This document shows positions 26,779 to 37,764 of a DNA stretch of 64,000 nucleotides, in pieces. Positions within the stretch are counted from its first letter, which is position 1. Every line of letters begins with the position of its first letter. The stretch is from Pseudotabrizicola sediminis (lineage in GTDB: Bacteria > Pseudomonadota > Alphaproteobacteria > Rhodobacterales > Rhodobacteraceae), in contig NZ_RPEM01000006.1 of the NCBI RefSeq assembly GCF_004745575.1, forward strand, positions 154,471-218,470, read 5' to 3'. The notes below the pieces were generated by a model. The model ran no database searches, had not been told where the DNA came from, and saw nothing but the letters and a program-made list of their open reading frames with translations. A program made the translations under genes and the position numbers.

Positions 26779-27375
26779 ATGGCACGGCGTCGCACCCTTC
26801 GACCAGATGAAGCAGAGCTTTGGCAGGCGGTGACCCGCACCGCCCGGGCCATGCATTCCAATGGGGCCGAAATTTTGCATCCGGCGGAAAAGATTGAAGC
26901 TCCAAAAGCCTTTACCGTCGAGGAAACGACGCGCCCGCCCTTTGCGCCCTTCCGCATGGGCGAAAAGGCAGCACCATTGGCACCCCGTAAGCCGGGCGTG
27001 CCCGCGCCCAAACCGTCAGAGTCTGCGCTGCAGATGGATGCCAAAGCCTACGGCCGCATGACGCGCGGCAAGCTGGTGCCAGAGGCCCGCATCGACCTGC
27101 ATGGTCTTACGCTTGCGCAGGCGCACCCCGAATTGAACCGGTTTATTCTGAACGCCCATGCGCAGGGCCTGCGGCTGGTGCTGGTGATCACCGGCAAGGG
27201 CAAGGCAAAGCCGGATCACGGCCCGATTCCGACACGGATCGGCGCTCTGCGGCATCAGGTTCCGCAATGGCTGCGCCAGTCGCCCCTCGGGGCAATGGTG
27301 CTTCAGGTGGCGGAATCGCATGCCAAGCATGGCGGATCGGGGGCCTTTTACGTCTATCTGCGGCGCGCCAGATAG
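26779..27375 (+). CDS. Smr (small MutS-related) domain protein
   Basis: This 198-residue protein has a C-terminal Smr domain: RIDLHGLTLAQAHPELNRFI, LVLVITGKGKAK and VLQVAESHAKHGGSGAFYVYLRR, the usual LDxH and GxG elements of Smr nucleases. The N-terminal ~80 residues are basic and Pro-rich. Family members nick DNA or RNA; the target here is unknown. Its last codons form a hairpin with the end of hslU. Confidence 0.88.
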   Translation: MARRRTLRPDEAELWQAVTRTARAMHSNGAEILHPAEKIEAPKAFTVEETTRPPFAPFRMGEKAAPLAPRKPGVPAPKPSESALQMDAKAYGRMTRGKLVPEARIDLHGLTLAQAHPELNRFILNAHAQGLRLVLVITGKGKAKPDHGPIPTRIGALRHQVPQWLRQSPLGAMVLQVAESHAKHGGSGAFYVYLRRAR

Positions 27376-27381
27376 CGCGCC
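27362..27381. terminator. Hairpin at the convergent ends of the Smr gene and hslU
   Basis: GGCGCGC (27362-27368) pairs perfectly with GCGCGCC (27375-27381) over a 6-nt loop, covering the stop region of the Smr gene and abutting the hslU stop. No T-tract. Confidence 0.4.
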
Positions 27382-28677
27382 TTACAACACGTAGCGCGAC
27401 AGATCGGCAGACCGTGCCAGCGCGCCCACGTTGGCCTCGACAAAATCTGCGTCGATGCTGACCGCCTCACCCGACCGGTCAGGGGCAGAAAAGCTCAGCT
27501 CTTCAAATACCCGTTCCAGAATGGTGTACAGCCGCCGCGCGCCGATGTTTTCAACCGATTGGTTCACATCTGCGGCGATGCGGGCCAAGGCGGCAATCCC
27601 GTCGGTGGTGAAGGTCACGGTCACCTGTTCGGTGGCCATCAACGCCGAGTATTGCAGCGTCAGCGCGTTTTCGGTCTCGGTCAGGATGCGCACGAAATCC
27701 GCCTCGGTCAGCGGCCGCAATTCGACGCGGATCGGCAGGCGGCCCTGCAGTTCCGGCAGCAGGTCCGATGGTTTGGCAATATGAAAGGCACCGCTGGCGA
27801 TGAACAGGATGTGGTCGGTTTTGACCGGCCCATATTTGGTTGAAACCGTCGTACCCTCGATCAGTGGCAGCAAGTCGCGTTGCACCCCTTCGCGCGACAC
27901 ATCGCCGCCACGCGCATCGCTGCGGGCACAGATTTTGTCGATCTCGTCCAGAAACACGATGCCGTTTTCCTGCACCGCTGTCAGCGCTGCGGCCTTCACC
28001 GCCTCGTCATCCAAGAGCTTGTCGGCCTCTTGCCCGATCAACAGATCATAGCTGTCGGCCACCGTCACCTTCTTGCGCACGGTACGGGCACCGAAGGCCT
28101 TGAACAGATCCTGCAAGCCCTGCATCTGCATTTCCATCCCTGGCCCGCCCATCATGGGCATCGGGCTGGAGGTGTCGGCCAGGTCCAGCTCGATCACCGT
28201 GGCGTCCAGTTCGCCCCGGCGAAGTTTGCCGCGAAACATCTCGCGCGTTTGGTCGCGGGCGTCTTTTCCGGCCAAAGCCTCGATCACGCGCTCCTCAGCT
28301 GCCGCCTGTGCGCGGGCCTTCACGTCTTCACGCATCCGTTCACGCGTGTCGATCATCGCGGCATCGACCAGATCGCGGATGATGCTGTCGACATCGCGGC
28401 CCACATAGCCCACTTCGGTGAACTTGGTCGCCTCGACCTTCAGGAACGGAGCGCGCGCCAGCTTGGCCAGCCTGCGCGAAATCTCGGTCTTGCCCACACC
28501 GGTTGGGCCGATCATCAGAATGTTTTTCGGATACACCTCGTCGCGCAGGTCATCGGCCAGCAGTTTGCGCCGCCAGCGGTTGCGCAGGGCGACGGCCACG
28601 GCGCGCTTGGCGTCGTTCTGGCCGATGATGAAGCGATCAAGTTCCGACACGATTTCGCGCGGGGTCAGGTCAGTCAT
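27382..28677 (-). CDS. hslU: HslU, ATPase of the HslUV protease
   Basis: This 431-residue AAA+ unfoldase caps the HslV peptidase. It starts [20 protein letters not shown], with Walker A GPTGVGKT at residues 57-64, the Walker B region with [10 protein letters not shown], and the C-terminal RYVL that inserts into HslV to activate it. An upstream in-frame start inside the membrane-protein gene was rejected. Its ATG overlaps that gene's stop by 4 nt. Confidence 0.97.
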   Translation of the reverse strand: MTDLTPREIVSELDRFIIGQNDAKRAVAVALRNRWRRKLLADDLRDEVYPKNILMIGPTGVGKTEISRRLAKLARAPFLKVEATKFTEVGYVGRDVDSIIRDLVDAAMIDTRERMREDVKARAQAAAEERVIEALAGKDARDQTREMFRGKLRRGELDATVIELDLADTSSPMPMMGGPGMEMQMQGLQDLFKAFGARTVRKKVTVADSYDLLIGQEADKLLDDEAVKAAALTAVQENGIVFLDEIDKICARSDARGGDVSREGVQRDLLPLIEGTTVSTKYGPVKTDHILFIASGAFHIAKPSDLLPELQGRLPIRVELRPLTEADFVRILTETENALTLQYSALMATEQVTVTFTTDGIAALARIAADVNQSVENIGARRLYTILERVFEELSFSAPDRSGEAVSIDADFVEANVGALARSADLSRYVL

Positions 28678-29729
28678 GTTGTGCTCCCATAGGGGGGAAG
28701 GTTGGGTTTGCCGGGAAACGCCGGCAGGGCGCGCATCAGGGCCGACCGCAGACGGTCCCATTGCGCGCCAAGGAAGACAAGGGCGAAACCAAGGAACAGG
28801 ATCACCATGGCGGACCCGTCGAACAGTTCGAAGATCAGCCAGACGGCATAGCCTGCACCAGATACGAGGAAGGATCGCCGGTCGATGGCAAGCGCGACCA
28901 AAGCGATGGCAAGCAGGAACGCCAGCAACAGCAATTTGCCACCCTGCCCGCCCGATAGCAGGAACACGGCAACGGTGTTCACAATGGCCGGGGCGGCCAC
29001 GACATGCAGCCAGAACCCGGTGGTGCTGCGGGTCGACACACGAAGCGGGTCAGACATATCGAACCGCATCGCCAGCGCAAAGGTCAGCAGCCCGAAGATT
29101 AGCGACAGAATGGACAGGGGCCCGGTGCCGGACAGGTGCAGCAGGCCCATGCCGTCCGTCGGCAGGACCCCTCTGCTGGCCAGTAGCGACCAGATGGTGG
29201 AAAAGACCGCCGTGGCAATGATTGCCGCATCAAACGGCACCCGAAAGCGCTGATAATGCAGCAGCATCAACCCGGCCACCACGGCAGAACTTGCCGCCGA
29301 TGCCGTCAACCCGCGCAGGCCGACCACATCCGCCGCCGCCGCGCCCAGAACCCAGGCCGTCAGCGCCGACATCACCGCCAGCGCGATGGACGGCGCGATC
29401 ATCCGACGCGTGAGGGTGAAATACCGTTGCACCACCGACAATCCGGCCAGCGAAACCAGCGCCACCAAAATCGTGTCAAACCCGCCGGGGCTGAACACCT
29501 CGGCCCCCAGCGCGGCAGAGATGCCGACCCAGCCGGTAAACAGGATGGTCAGGCCGATGACGATGAAGATTTCGTTGAAGCCCTTGAACAGCACGAAGGG
29601 TTCTTCCCCCGGCGCGACCCCCGCAACCGCCTGCCGGCGCGCTTCGGCGAGTCCCGTCAGCCCCGCCGCCTGCGCCTCGGTGATCAGCCCGCGTTGAACG
29701 GCGGTGCGAAGGTCTTGCGGGTCGATCAT
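28674..29729 (-). CDS. Polytopic membrane protein between hslV and hslU (unrecognised)
   Basis: This 351-residue protein is not confidently placed in a family. The first ~45 residues look soluble ([26 protein letters not shown]). The rest is a series of roughly nine or ten hydrophobic helices, including [33 protein letters not shown]-like and [18 protein letters not shown]. It ends in a short basic tail. It overlaps both hslV and hslU by 4 nt, so it must be translated with them. A role in membrane quality control with HslUV is only a guess; it may simply share their promoter. Confidence 0.8.
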   Translation of the reverse strand: MIDPQDLRTAVQRGLITEAQAAGLTGLAEARRQAVAGVAPGEEPFVLFKGFNEIFIVIGLTILFTGWVGISAALGAEVFSPGGFDTILVALVSLAGLSVVQRYFTLTRRMIAPSIALAVMSALTAWVLGAAAADVVGLRGLTASAASSAVVAGLMLLHYQRFRVPFDAAIIATAVFSTIWSLLASRGVLPTDGMGLLHLSGTGPLSILSLIFGLLTFALAMRFDMSDPLRVSTRSTTGFWLHVVAAPAIVNTVAVFLLSGGQGGKLLLLAFLLAIALVALAIDRRSFLVSGAGYAVWLIFELFDGSAMVILFLGFALVFLGAQWDRLRSALMRALPAFPGKPNLPPYGSTT

Positions 29730-30286
29730 GCCGCAGCAATCCGTTCCACGGTCAGATTTCCGTTGGTGTAGACGCAGATGCTTGCCGCAATCGCCATGGC
29801 CTTGCGGGCCACATCCTCGGCAGTCTGATCTGTTTCCATCAGCCCGCGCGCGGCCGCCAGGGCAAAGTTGCCGCCCGAGCCGATGGCGGCGACATCGTGT
29901 TCGGGTTCCAGCACATCGCCCGCACCGGTGATCACATACAGCTCGCGCCCGTCGGTCACGATCAGCATGGCCTCAAGGTTGCGCAGGTATTTGTCCATGC
30001 GCCAGTCTTTCGCCAGATCGACACAGGCGCGGGCCAGTTGACCGGGGGCAGCTTCCAGCTTTTTCTCCAGCCGTTCCAGCAGGGTAAAGGCGTCGGCGGT
30101 CGATCCGGCAAAGCCGCAGACCACGTCATGCCCGCCGGGTGACAGGCGGCGCACCTTGCGTGCCGTACCTTTGATCACGGTCTGGCCAAGGCTGACCTGT
30201 CCGTCGCCGGCCACCACAACCTCACCCCCCCGGCGCACTGCAAGAATGGTTGTCCCGTGCCAGCCGGGGAATTTATCGTCTGCCAT
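29726..30286 (-). CDS. hslV: HslV, peptidase of the HslUV protease
   Basis: This 186-residue threonine peptidase has a short propeptide ([11 protein letters not shown]) followed by [20 protein letters not shown], where the first Thr after Gly is the nucleophile. The core also shows [31 protein letters not shown] and [15 protein letters not shown]. The start was placed at the propeptide Met, and an upstream in-frame extension was rejected. It is the first gene of hslV-(membrane protein)-hslU. Confidence 0.97.
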   Translation of the reverse strand: MADDKFPGWHGTTILAVRRGGEVVVAGDGQVSLGQTVIKGTARKVRRLSPGGHDVVCGFAGSTADAFTLLERLEKKLEAAPGQLARACVDLAKDWRMDKYLRNLEAMLIVTDGRELYVITGAGDVLEPEHDVAAIGSGGNFALAAARGLMETDQTAEDVARKAMAIAASICVYTNGNLTVERIAAA

Positions 30287-30331
30287 CTCAAAGCCTCCGT
30301 CACTTGCCCCCCTTATATGGCGACGGGGGCG

Positions 30332-30366
30332 CAAAACAAAAGGGCGGCCCCGCAGGACCGCCCCTT
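30332..30366 (-). terminator. Rho-independent terminator of trxA
   Basis: Read on the minus strand, a stem built around GGGGCGG and CCGCCC closes a short GC-rich loop and is followed by TTTTGTTTTG. This is the clearest intrinsic terminator in the window and lies just past the trxA stop. Confidence 0.8.
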
Positions 30367-30384
30367 GGTATCTGTAAGTTGCAA

Positions 30385-30711
30385 TCAGATCGCCGACTGA
30401 ATCCAGGTGGCCAACGCCGCCTTCGGCGCAGCCCCCACCTTGTTCGACACAACCTGCCCGTCCTTGAACAGGAACAGGGCCGGAATTCCGCGCACGCCCA
30501 GCTGGGCCGGGCTTTCGGGGTTCTCATCCACGTTGATCTTCACGATCTTGACCTTGCCGGCATATTCGGTCGCCAGCTCTTCAAGGGCCGGGCCGATCTG
30601 GCGGCAGGGGCCGCACCATTCGGCCCAGAAATCCACCACGACCGGCAGGGCCGACTGGCGGACCTCGGCATCAAAGGTGGCGTCGGTGACGGCAACGGTC
30701 GCAGCGCCCAT
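30385..30711 (-). CDS. trxA: Thioredoxin
   Basis: This is a 108-residue thioredoxin with the redox motif WCGPC ([21 protein letters not shown]), the cis-Pro region [14 protein letters not shown] and a normal C-terminus. GGAG precedes the chosen ATG. It is the last gene of the tsaE-amgK-murU-addB-addA run, 37 nt after addA, and ends at an intrinsic terminator. Confidence 0.96.
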   Translation of the reverse strand: MGAATVAVTDATFDAEVRQSALPVVVDFWAEWCGPCRQIGPALEELATEYAGKVKIVKINVDENPESPAQLGVRGIPALFLFKDGQVVSNKVGAAPKAALATWIQSAI

Positions 30712-30748
30712 GTCGTATCTCCTGAATGGAATATGTTCACCGTTTAAG

Positions 30749-33700
30749 CTAGGCATTGCCAGTCGAAAGGTCAAGCAAAGGGGCCCGGCCAAGCGCTGCA
30801 GTTACGGCTTCGGCATCAAGATGCATGAGTTTTGGGGCAGCCGTCCACAAGATCGCCGTTTCGATGCGCCTGTCCGGGTAGATCTGCGCGAGGGCATGGG
30901 CATAGGCCCCCATTTGCCGCAGGATGCCATCCGGCACCTGCGCGGGGGAATCCGGCACCACCCGGTTGGTCTTGAAATCGACCACAAGCACGCTGCCCGG
31001 TGTGATCACCATCCGGTCAATCGTCCCTGCCAGCTGCCGTTCGTGCAGGGTGGCGGTGACCGAGACCTCGGCCGATGTTTCGCGCGCGAACAGGGCGGTG
31101 GCCTCTGGCATCGACAGCACCGCCGTTGCCTCGGCCAGGAATGCGTCCGGATCAAACCCTTCTGGCGTCAGCGCGCGCGCCGTGGCGGGCCAGAGGGCGC
31201 GATCAAGGGCGGGCAGGGTTTCCAGCAGGCGGTGCAGGGCGGTGCCGCGTGACTTTGCCACCTCGACCGGGTCGCCCTCACCCGGCAGGGCCTTTGCGCC
31301 ACCAAGATCAGAGGGCGACAGGGGCGCAAGATCGCGCGGCGCGTCGGGCGCTGGGGTGGCGACCCAGTCCGGCAATACGACAGCTGGCCTTTGTGGCACC
31401 GCAACCGGCGCGTTTGCCGGCCACAGTCCGGACTGGTGGCGCAGGCGTCCCGCCCCATCGGGCAGCGCGCCCAGCGCCTGCAGCCCGACCTCGACCTGCC
31501 GGTGCCAGGCCCATTTCTCGCGTGGTTTGGCCTCTTTGCCGCTGGTGATCTTGGCCTCTCCGGCCCCGGCCACGATCAGCCAGGACCGCGCGCGGGTCAG
31601 CGCCACATACAGCAGGCGCAGGTTTTCTTCGGCGATCCTTGCCTTGCGCAGCTCCAGCGCGGCTGCACTGTCCGGCGGGCTTTCTTTTTCGGGTGTTTTC
31701 CAGACCGGCAGGCCATCTGCCAGCCGGATCACCTCGGCATGGTCGCGCGGACTGCGGTCGGCGGTGTCGGGCAGAATGACGATGGGCGCCTCCAGCCCCT
31801 TGGAGCCGTGCACGGTCATCACCCGGATGTTCGACCCTTCGCTGTCCAACTGGCGTTTGACCTCGACCACGTCACTTTCCAGCCAGGTCAGGAAGCCGGT
31901 CAGGCTGGGCACATCATTGCTCTCATAGGCCAGCGCCTGATTGAGCAGCTCATCTATGCCATCCTCGGCCTCTGGCCCCAGCCGGGTCAGCAGGCGCTGG
32001 CGACCGTTGTGGCGCGTGAGGATGCGTTCCAGCATTTCATAGGGCCGCAAAAAATCGGCCTGACTGCGCAGATCGTTCAGAATATGCAGGGTGTCCGGCG
32101 CGTCCGCGTTGCGCAAGCTGGCCCAAAGGTGCCGCTCCTCCCGGCCATGCGCCAGCCGGAACAGCCGGTCTTCTGACCAGCCAAACAGCGGTGAGCGCAG
32201 GGTCGCCGCAAGGGAAAGGCTGTCTTCCGGCGTGGCCACAAAAGACAAGAGCGCCACCAGATCCTTGACCGCCAGCTCTTCGCCCAGCTTCAGCCGGTCG
32301 GCCCCAGCAATCGGCAATCCGGCCTGTTTGCAGGCGCGGATGATTTGCGAAAACAAGGTGCCGCGTGTCTGGACCAAGACCAGCACATCGCCCGCCTGCA
32401 CCGGGCGGCTTTCGCCCTTCGCCGTGGGAATGTGTACGCCCGCATCAATCATCGCGCGGATTTCAGCCGCGATCATCCGGGCGAGCTCCACCGTGTGATG
32501 GCTGTCGGAAATCAGGTCAACCGGGTTCCAGCCATCCTCGTCCGCCGTGGTGTCGGCCTTGGGGATCAGCGGCCATAGATCGACCCGGCCCGGAAGCGTG
32601 TCGAAGAAGGCCAGATGCCGCGGCGGGTCCCCCAGCGCTGCCGGAAAGGCATCGCCAAAGGTGGCGTCCACCACATCCAGAATGGCCCGCGATGACCGGA
32701 AGGAATAGTCCAGCGTGCGGTCCTGCATCGGCTGTGTGATGGCGGCAAACTTTGCCGCGAAATCCTGACGCCGCGCCTCGAACGCGGTCAGATCCGCGCC
32801 TTGAAACGAATAGATCGACTGCTTCTTGTCGCCCACCACAAACAGCGTGCGGGTCTTGTCGCTGACCCCGCGTCCGGCGGTGAACTCGGCCGTCAGCTTT
32901 TCGATCACCTGCCATTGCGCGGGAGAGGTATCCTGCGCCTCGTCCACCAGAATATGGTCGATGCCGCCATCCAGCCGGAACAGCACCCATGCCGCAAGGC
33001 CGGGGTCGTTCAGCAAGCGGCCTGCCTTGCGGATCAGGTCGTCAAAGTCGAGGAATCCCCGGTCGGCCTTGCGGGTGGTGTAAAGCCGCAGGAAGACGCG
33101 CGCAAAATCATGCAGCGCCAGTGTCTTTTCTGCCGCCTCCAGCGCCACGCGCGACGCCCGTGCGCCCTCGACCCGGCCCATCAGATTGCGCAACCGTTCC
33201 CCCAGCGGGCCAAGGGCATTGCGCAGGTCTTTGGCCGGAAAATCGTTCACCTTTGCCTGATTGGCCCGCGCGCCTGATCCGAACAGGAAGACGCTTTCCA
33301 GCATCTGCAGGCTGCGCAGATCAGGCACAAACGGGTCCATCGTGGCCAGTTTGTTCCCGGCCTTCTGGTCATTCACGCCGCTCCCAGCCAGCCGCGCGGT
33401 CAGTTCAGCCAGAATATCGCCCTCATCGCCCAGAAACACCGATGCCAACAGCCGGTCGAGAGTGAGGCTTTCCGGCTGGCCAAACCTCGCAAGCGCTGCG
33501 GTTCGCGACAGCGGACGTTCAAAGTCATCGGCGCGGGTGCAGATCTCGTTCATCAGGGTGCCGAAATCTTCGGCCGTATAATGCCGCGCCAGAGTGGCCG
33601 CCTGTTCCGGGGCAAGCCGGTCTGCCATGTCCTGCACGATATCATCGCGCAGAGTTCTGGCGGTCCGGTCGTCCATTTCCTTGAAGCCGGGGGTGACGCC

Positions 33701-34111
33701 CGCCTCCAGCGGATAGCGGCGCAGCAGCGTGGCGCAAAAGCTGTGGATGGTCTGGATGCGCAAGCCGCCCGGCGTTTCAATCGCGCGGGCGAACAGCTGC
33801 CGCGCCAAGGCAAGCTGGTTCGCATCCAGCGTCTGCCCTTCGCCCAGATCGGTCAGATCGGCGCGCAGGGCATCATCCGGTTTCATCGCCCATTCGCCCA
33901 GACGGCGGAACAGGCGGTTCTGCATCTCGGTCGCGGCGGCTTTGGTATAGGTCAGGCACAGAATGTGCTGTGGCTGCACCTTGTTGAGCAGCAATCGCGC
34001 CACGCGGTCGGTCAGCACCCGGGTCTTGCCCGACCCAGCATTTGCCGACAACCATGTCGACAGCGCCGGTTGTGCGGCGGCCCGTTGGGCAAGGCTTGCG
34101 TCATGCGTCAT
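30749..34111 (-). CDS. addA: AddA, helicase-nuclease of double-strand break repair
   Basis: This 1120-residue UvrD-like helicase fused to a RecB-type nuclease resects DNA ends for recombination. Walker A ANAGSGKT is at residues 23-30, and the helicase motifs [12 protein letters not shown] and [16 protein letters not shown] and later [12 protein letters not shown] are intact. The nuclease motif VVDFKTN lies near residue 1045, followed by QMGAYAHAL. The start overlaps the end of addB by 11 nt. Confidence 0.97.
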   Translation of the reverse strand: MTHDASLAQRAAAQPALSTWLSANAGSGKTRVLTDRVARLLLNKVQPQHILCLTYTKAAATEMQNRLFRRLGEWAMKPDDALRADLTDLGEGQTLDANQLALARQLFARAIETPGGLRIQTIHSFCATLLRRYPLEAGVTPGFKEMDDRTARTLRDDIVQDMADRLAPEQAATLARHYTAEDFGTLMNEICTRADDFERPLSRTAALARFGQPESLTLDRLLASVFLGDEGDILAELTARLAGSGVNDQKAGNKLATMDPFVPDLRSLQMLESVFLFGSGARANQAKVNDFPAKDLRNALGPLGERLRNLMGRVEGARASRVALEAAEKTLALHDFARVFLRLYTTRKADRGFLDFDDLIRKAGRLLNDPGLAAWVLFRLDGGIDHILVDEAQDTSPAQWQVIEKLTAEFTAGRGVSDKTRTLFVVGDKKQSIYSFQGADLTAFEARRQDFAAKFAAITQPMQDRTLDYSFRSSRAILDVVDATFGDAFPAALGDPPRHLAFFDTLPGRVDLWPLIPKADTTADEDGWNPVDLISDSHHTVELARMIAAEIRAMIDAGVHIPTAKGESRPVQAGDVLVLVQTRGTLFSQIIRACKQAGLPIAGADRLKLGEELAVKDLVALLSFVATPEDSLSLAATLRSPLFGWSEDRLFRLAHGREERHLWASLRNADAPDTLHILNDLRSQADFLRPYEMLERILTRHNGRQRLLTRLGPEAEDGIDELLNQALAYESNDVPSLTGFLTWLESDVVEVKRQLDSEGSNIRVMTVHGSKGLEAPIVILPDTADRSPRDHAEVIRLADGLPVWKTPEKESPPDSAAALELRKARIAEENLRLLYVALTRARSWLIVAGAGEAKITSGKEAKPREKWAWHRQVEVGLQALGALPDGAGRLRHQSGLWPANAPVAVPQRPAVVLPDWVATPAPDAPRDLAPLSPSDLGGAKALPGEGDPVEVAKSRGTALHRLLETLPALDRALWPATARALTPEGFDPDAFLAEATAVLSMPEATALFARETSAEVSVTATLHERQLAGTIDRMVITPGSVLVVDFKTNRVVPDSPAQVPDGILRQMGAYAHALAQIYPDRRIETAILWTAAPKLMHLDAEAVTAALGRAPLLDLSTGNA

Positions 34112-37064
34112 GTGATGCCCCTCTGCCCACGGGTTGCGGGTCTGGCGTGTCGGTCATTTCCCATTCGCCAAACCGCGCCAGGTGGTCGTAATCGCCGGGG
34201 AAGCGTTCGGTGAACACGGCGCGGCGTGAGGTGTAGCCTTGTCCCAACCGTGTGTAGGACCCGATCAGATGGTACAATCCGTCGCGGACCGCGGCCAGCT
34301 TGTCCTCGGTGATCTCATCTTCCGTCACCTTGCCGGATGACCCAAGGCCGACATAGGTGATCTTGGCCACCTGTTGCGGTCCCAGCCCCTTGAACCCGCC
34401 GTCTTCTGCGATCAAAGCCGCCAGATGCAGTTGCTTGGCAAATGATTTCTGAGCCTGCTCCGTTGGTGGGCTGCCGGTCTTGTAGTCGATCAGATGCAGC
34501 TTGCCGCCAGGCAGCAGGTCGATGCGGTCGGGCGTGCCGAACAGGGTGAAGCTCAGGTCTTGCAACACCAGCTCGCCCCGGCCTTCGACCAGTATCGTCT
34601 CGCCCCCTTCGGCGGCATCGACGGTCAGGAAGTGGCTGGCCAACCGCTGCATCCGCGCGGCCCACAGGGCGCGGGCGGCGGGCCAGGGCACTGATGCGTC
34701 CAGCACCCGGGCGGTGATCTGCATCAGCCGCGCGTGGGCGGCGTCGCGGTCTTCCTGTGGCGGTCTTTCGCGCGCGAAACATTCCAGAATTTCATGCACC
34801 ACTGTCCCACGGTCGCGGGCGTCGGGGGCCTGACGGATCGGGTCGAGCGGGCGCAGGTTCAGCACCTTGTCGGCATAGATGGCATAGGGATCGCGGATCA
34901 GCACCTCGATCCGGGTCAGTGACAGCGCGTCTGGTCGCGCCGTCAGTGGCGGGCAGGGCGAGGGGCGCCGGGCAGGGCGCAACCCGGCATCCGGGTCCGG
35001 CAAGGCCCGGTCCATCGCGGCGGCGCGGTCCAGCCAGAGCTGGCCACGCGCGCGCATCTGGCGCAGGGCTTCGGGGCCGTTGGTGTCGGGCAAGCCCGCC
35101 ATCAGGTTGGTCAACCGGTTGATCCATCGCGATGGCACAGTTTCAGCCTCGGCATTGCGCAGCGCGCGCGACAGAACCACCGTTGTCGCGGCAATGGCCT
35201 GCTGAAAATCATGCGCCGACAGGCCGATGCGCCGTTCGGGCAGCAAAAGCCCCGCGTCCATCCGCATCTTGCGGTTCAGCCAGGAATCGGGCGGGGGCAG
35301 GGCGGGCCATGTCCCGTCATTCAGGCCCGCAAGAATGACCAGTTCTGCCCCCTGAACCCGCGCCTCCAGCGTGCCCCAGATCATGATGCCCGGATGGGCG
35401 ATCATCGGCGCGCGCACCTCTTCGCCCGAGATCAGACCCTCGAACAGATCGCGGAATTCGCCGGGGGTCAGGGTGCCGCCATGGGCAGCCTCTGCCTCCA
35501 GCTGCGTCAGGAACGCCAGCGCCGCTTCGCCCGCCGCCTCTTCCCACAGCCGCCCGGTGCCCTCTGGGGCCGGACCGCGTGACAAGCGTTCGGCAAGGGT
35601 GCGGGTGCGGGCAAGATGGTCGGCCAGATGCACGGGGCCTGCCTCTGCCAGCCCGTCCAGCGCGCCGGCCAGAGCCGTGGCCCAGCCAAGCGCGTGCGCG
35701 TTACGCTGCACCATGGCCCAGGCGATCAGATCGGGTCCGGTCGGAAAGGCCGGACCTTCGCGCCGCAGTTTCAGCTCCAGATCGCGCGACAACAGCAGAT
35801 GCTGGCCCCGGTCCATCGACGACGCCGTCAGCGGGTGTTTCAGCATCGTCAGCAGCGCGTCAGAGGTCAGCTTTTGCCCGAACAACCGCACGACATGGCG
35901 CAGGAACCGCCCGGGGGCCGATTGGTTCAGCGGCACACCGGCGCTGTCATCCGGGCGGATGCCCCAGCGGTCCAGCGCCGCCGCGACCTGCCGGGTCAGC
36001 ACCCTGTCGGGTGAGATCAGCGCGGCCGGAACCTGCCGCTCCGCCGCATCACGCAGGATCAGCGCGATCGACAAAGCCTCTTGCCGCGGGGAGGCGGCCT
36101 CCATCAGCGTCGTCCCCTCCATCGCCACGGTCAGGTCAAGCAGATCCGGCCCCTCAATCAGCCATTGATCTGTAACCGGGGCAGGGCGCAGGGCCAGCGA
36201 CACCACCTTGTTGCGTGCCGCACTTGGCGGCGCGGTGTCGTGCCAAGGTCGAATGTCTGCAGGCGCGGTGCCCGTCAGCGCCATCAGTTTGCGGAAACGG
36301 TATTGCGGATGATCCTCACTGGTCAGTGCGTCATCCAGACCCTGCCAGACCTGTTCCGGCATATCGAAATCATAGCCCGGCAGGATGATCGCGCCATGGG
36401 GCAGCCGGGCCACCGCCTGCATCAAAAGCGCCGTCGTGCCGCGCGACCCGGTGGAACCGGCAATGATCACCGGATCGGCGGGCGGCGTTCTGGACCAGAG
36501 ATCGGCCAGCATCAGCACAAGGCGGCGCTGACGGCCCTCGGTGTCCATCTGATGATCATCGGCAAAGAACGGCGCGATGATGGTCAGGAATTCGCGGGTG
36601 CGCGCCCAGTGTTCGGAATGGTCCGACACATCCAGCGCGGCAACCCGGTCGGGAGTGACCCCTTCGCCCTGCATTTCCGACATCAGCGCAGACAGGCTTT
36701 CGGCCAGATCGGCCAGCGCAGAACGGGGCGCAAGATCGGGCAGGTTGTCCAGCAGCCGCCCGATCAGAACGGTCAGTTGCAGTTTGCTGCGCAAGGCGGG
36801 GATGGCGGGGGGCAGGGCAGGCGATGCGATGTCCGGCTCCAGATCCGTGACCAGCCGGATGCGCGGCAGGAACCCCGCCCCCTGCTGGCCGAACAGCTGA
36901 ACCACGCGGCGTCGCATGCGTGTGGTGTTCAGGTAAAGCGTCACGCGGGCCATCGCCTCGGGCGGCTGGCCCTGCAACCTTGCGCGCAGACCCGCCACGA
37001 CTGCAGCCGGGAAATCCACGCCGGGCGGAACAGCGAACAGGCGGGGCTCTTCGGGGCTAAACAT
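34101..37064 (-). CDS. addB: AddB, nuclease subunit of double-strand break repair
   Basis: This 987-residue partner of AddA has the nuclease signature HLIDYKTGSPP in its C-terminal part, with QLHLAALIAED after it. No intact Walker A motif is visible near the N-terminus (RLFAVPPGVDFPAAVVAGL), in keeping with AddB acting as an inactivated helicase scaffold plus nuclease. It starts 8 nt before the end of the nucleotidyltransferase gene. Confidence 0.95.
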   Translation of the reverse strand: MFSPEEPRLFAVPPGVDFPAAVVAGLRARLQGQPPEAMARVTLYLNTTRMRRRVVQLFGQQGAGFLPRIRLVTDLEPDIASPALPPAIPALRSKLQLTVLIGRLLDNLPDLAPRSALADLAESLSALMSEMQGEGVTPDRVAALDVSDHSEHWARTREFLTIIAPFFADDHQMDTEGRQRRLVLMLADLWSRTPPADPVIIAGSTGSRGTTALLMQAVARLPHGAIILPGYDFDMPEQVWQGLDDALTSEDHPQYRFRKLMALTGTAPADIRPWHDTAPPSAARNKVVSLALRPAPVTDQWLIEGPDLLDLTVAMEGTTLMEAASPRQEALSIALILRDAAERQVPAALISPDRVLTRQVAAALDRWGIRPDDSAGVPLNQSAPGRFLRHVVRLFGQKLTSDALLTMLKHPLTASSMDRGQHLLLSRDLELKLRREGPAFPTGPDLIAWAMVQRNAHALGWATALAGALDGLAEAGPVHLADHLARTRTLAERLSRGPAPEGTGRLWEEAAGEAALAFLTQLEAEAAHGGTLTPGEFRDLFEGLISGEEVRAPMIAHPGIMIWGTLEARVQGAELVILAGLNDGTWPALPPPDSWLNRKMRMDAGLLLPERRIGLSAHDFQQAIAATTVVLSRALRNAEAETVPSRWINRLTNLMAGLPDTNGPEALRQMRARGQLWLDRAAAMDRALPDPDAGLRPARRPSPCPPLTARPDALSLTRIEVLIRDPYAIYADKVLNLRPLDPIRQAPDARDRGTVVHEILECFARERPPQEDRDAAHARLMQITARVLDASVPWPAARALWAARMQRLASHFLTVDAAEGGETILVEGRGELVLQDLSFTLFGTPDRIDLLPGGKLHLIDYKTGSPPTEQAQKSFAKQLHLAALIAEDGGFKGLGPQQVAKITYVGLGSSGKVTEDEITEDKLAAVRDGLYHLIGSYTRLGQGYTSRRAVFTERFPGDYDHLARFGEWEMTDTPDPQPVGRGASHDA

Positions 37065-37764
37065 CGGGCCAGTCCTTTGCGGCGCGCACCATGGCCTCGG
37101 CCTCGGCAATCCCGTCCGGGTGGCCGACATCGCACCAGTCGCCGCGGTGCAGGACGCCATAAGCGCGGCCTGCCGCCATGGCGCGTGTCCACGGGGCGTG
37201 CAGGGAAAACGACGCCTCGGTTTCGGTCAGAAGCCGGGGATGGATGATCTGTGCGCCCAGATACAGGAACCCGTCCCGGCCCCTGGCCCAATCCACCTTG
37301 CCGGTGTCGTCCATGATGAAATCTGACCGGCCCGTTGCACTGCGCGCCTGCGCTGCGGGCAACAGCAGGAACAACTGGTCCATTCTGTCACCGTCCCACG
37401 CCTGCATCAGGGTGGTCAGGGGGTTGGGGCCGGTCCAGACCGCATCGGTGTTCAGGGTCAGTACCGGACCTGAAGCCATCAGCGGCAGCGCGGCCTTAAG
37501 CCCGCCGCCGGTGTCAAGAATTGCGTCGTGTTCCCATGACAAACCGATGCCGCTGCCCGAAAGATGCGCTGCCAGCTGATCGCCCCGGTAATGCAGGTTT
37601 GCCACCAGATGCGTCACTCCGGCCTGCGCAGCAACCCGCCGTGCGTGGTCAATCAGCGGCAGGCCGGCAACCTTGATCAGCGGTTTGGGCTGATGCGCGG
37701 TGAGCGCGCCCATGCGGGTGCCAAAGCCGGCGGCGAACAACATCAGGGGGAAGGGCTGGCGCAT
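37057..37764 (-). CDS. murU: MurU-like sugar-1-phosphate nucleotidyltransferase
   Basis: This 235-residue NTP-transferase has the signature LFAAGFGTRMGALTAHQPKPLIKVAGLPL at residues 9-37. In Pseudomonas and Caulobacter, MurU converts MurNAc-1-phosphate to UDP-MurNAc in cell-wall recycling that bypasses de novo synthesis. The next gene upstream is an AmgK-like kinase supplying that substrate, overlapping by 22 nt, which supports the assignment. Confidence 0.85.
   Translation of the reverse strand: MRQPFPLMLFAAGFGTRMGALTAHQPKPLIKVAGLPLIDHARRVAAQAGVTHLVANLHYRGDQLAAHLSGSGIGLSWEHDAILDTGGGLKAALPLMASGPVLTLNTDAVWTGPNPLTTLMQAWDGDRMDQLFLLLPAAQARSATGRSDFIMDDTGKVDWARGRDGFLYLGAQIIHPRLLTETEASFSLHAPWTRAMAAGRAYGVLHRGDWCDVGHPDGIAEAEAMVRAAKDWPDV

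Noticed and set aside
34101-37064. Broken AddB because a Walker A motif is missing
   Set aside because: AddB normally has a degenerate helicase domain, and the nuclease motif and full length are intact.
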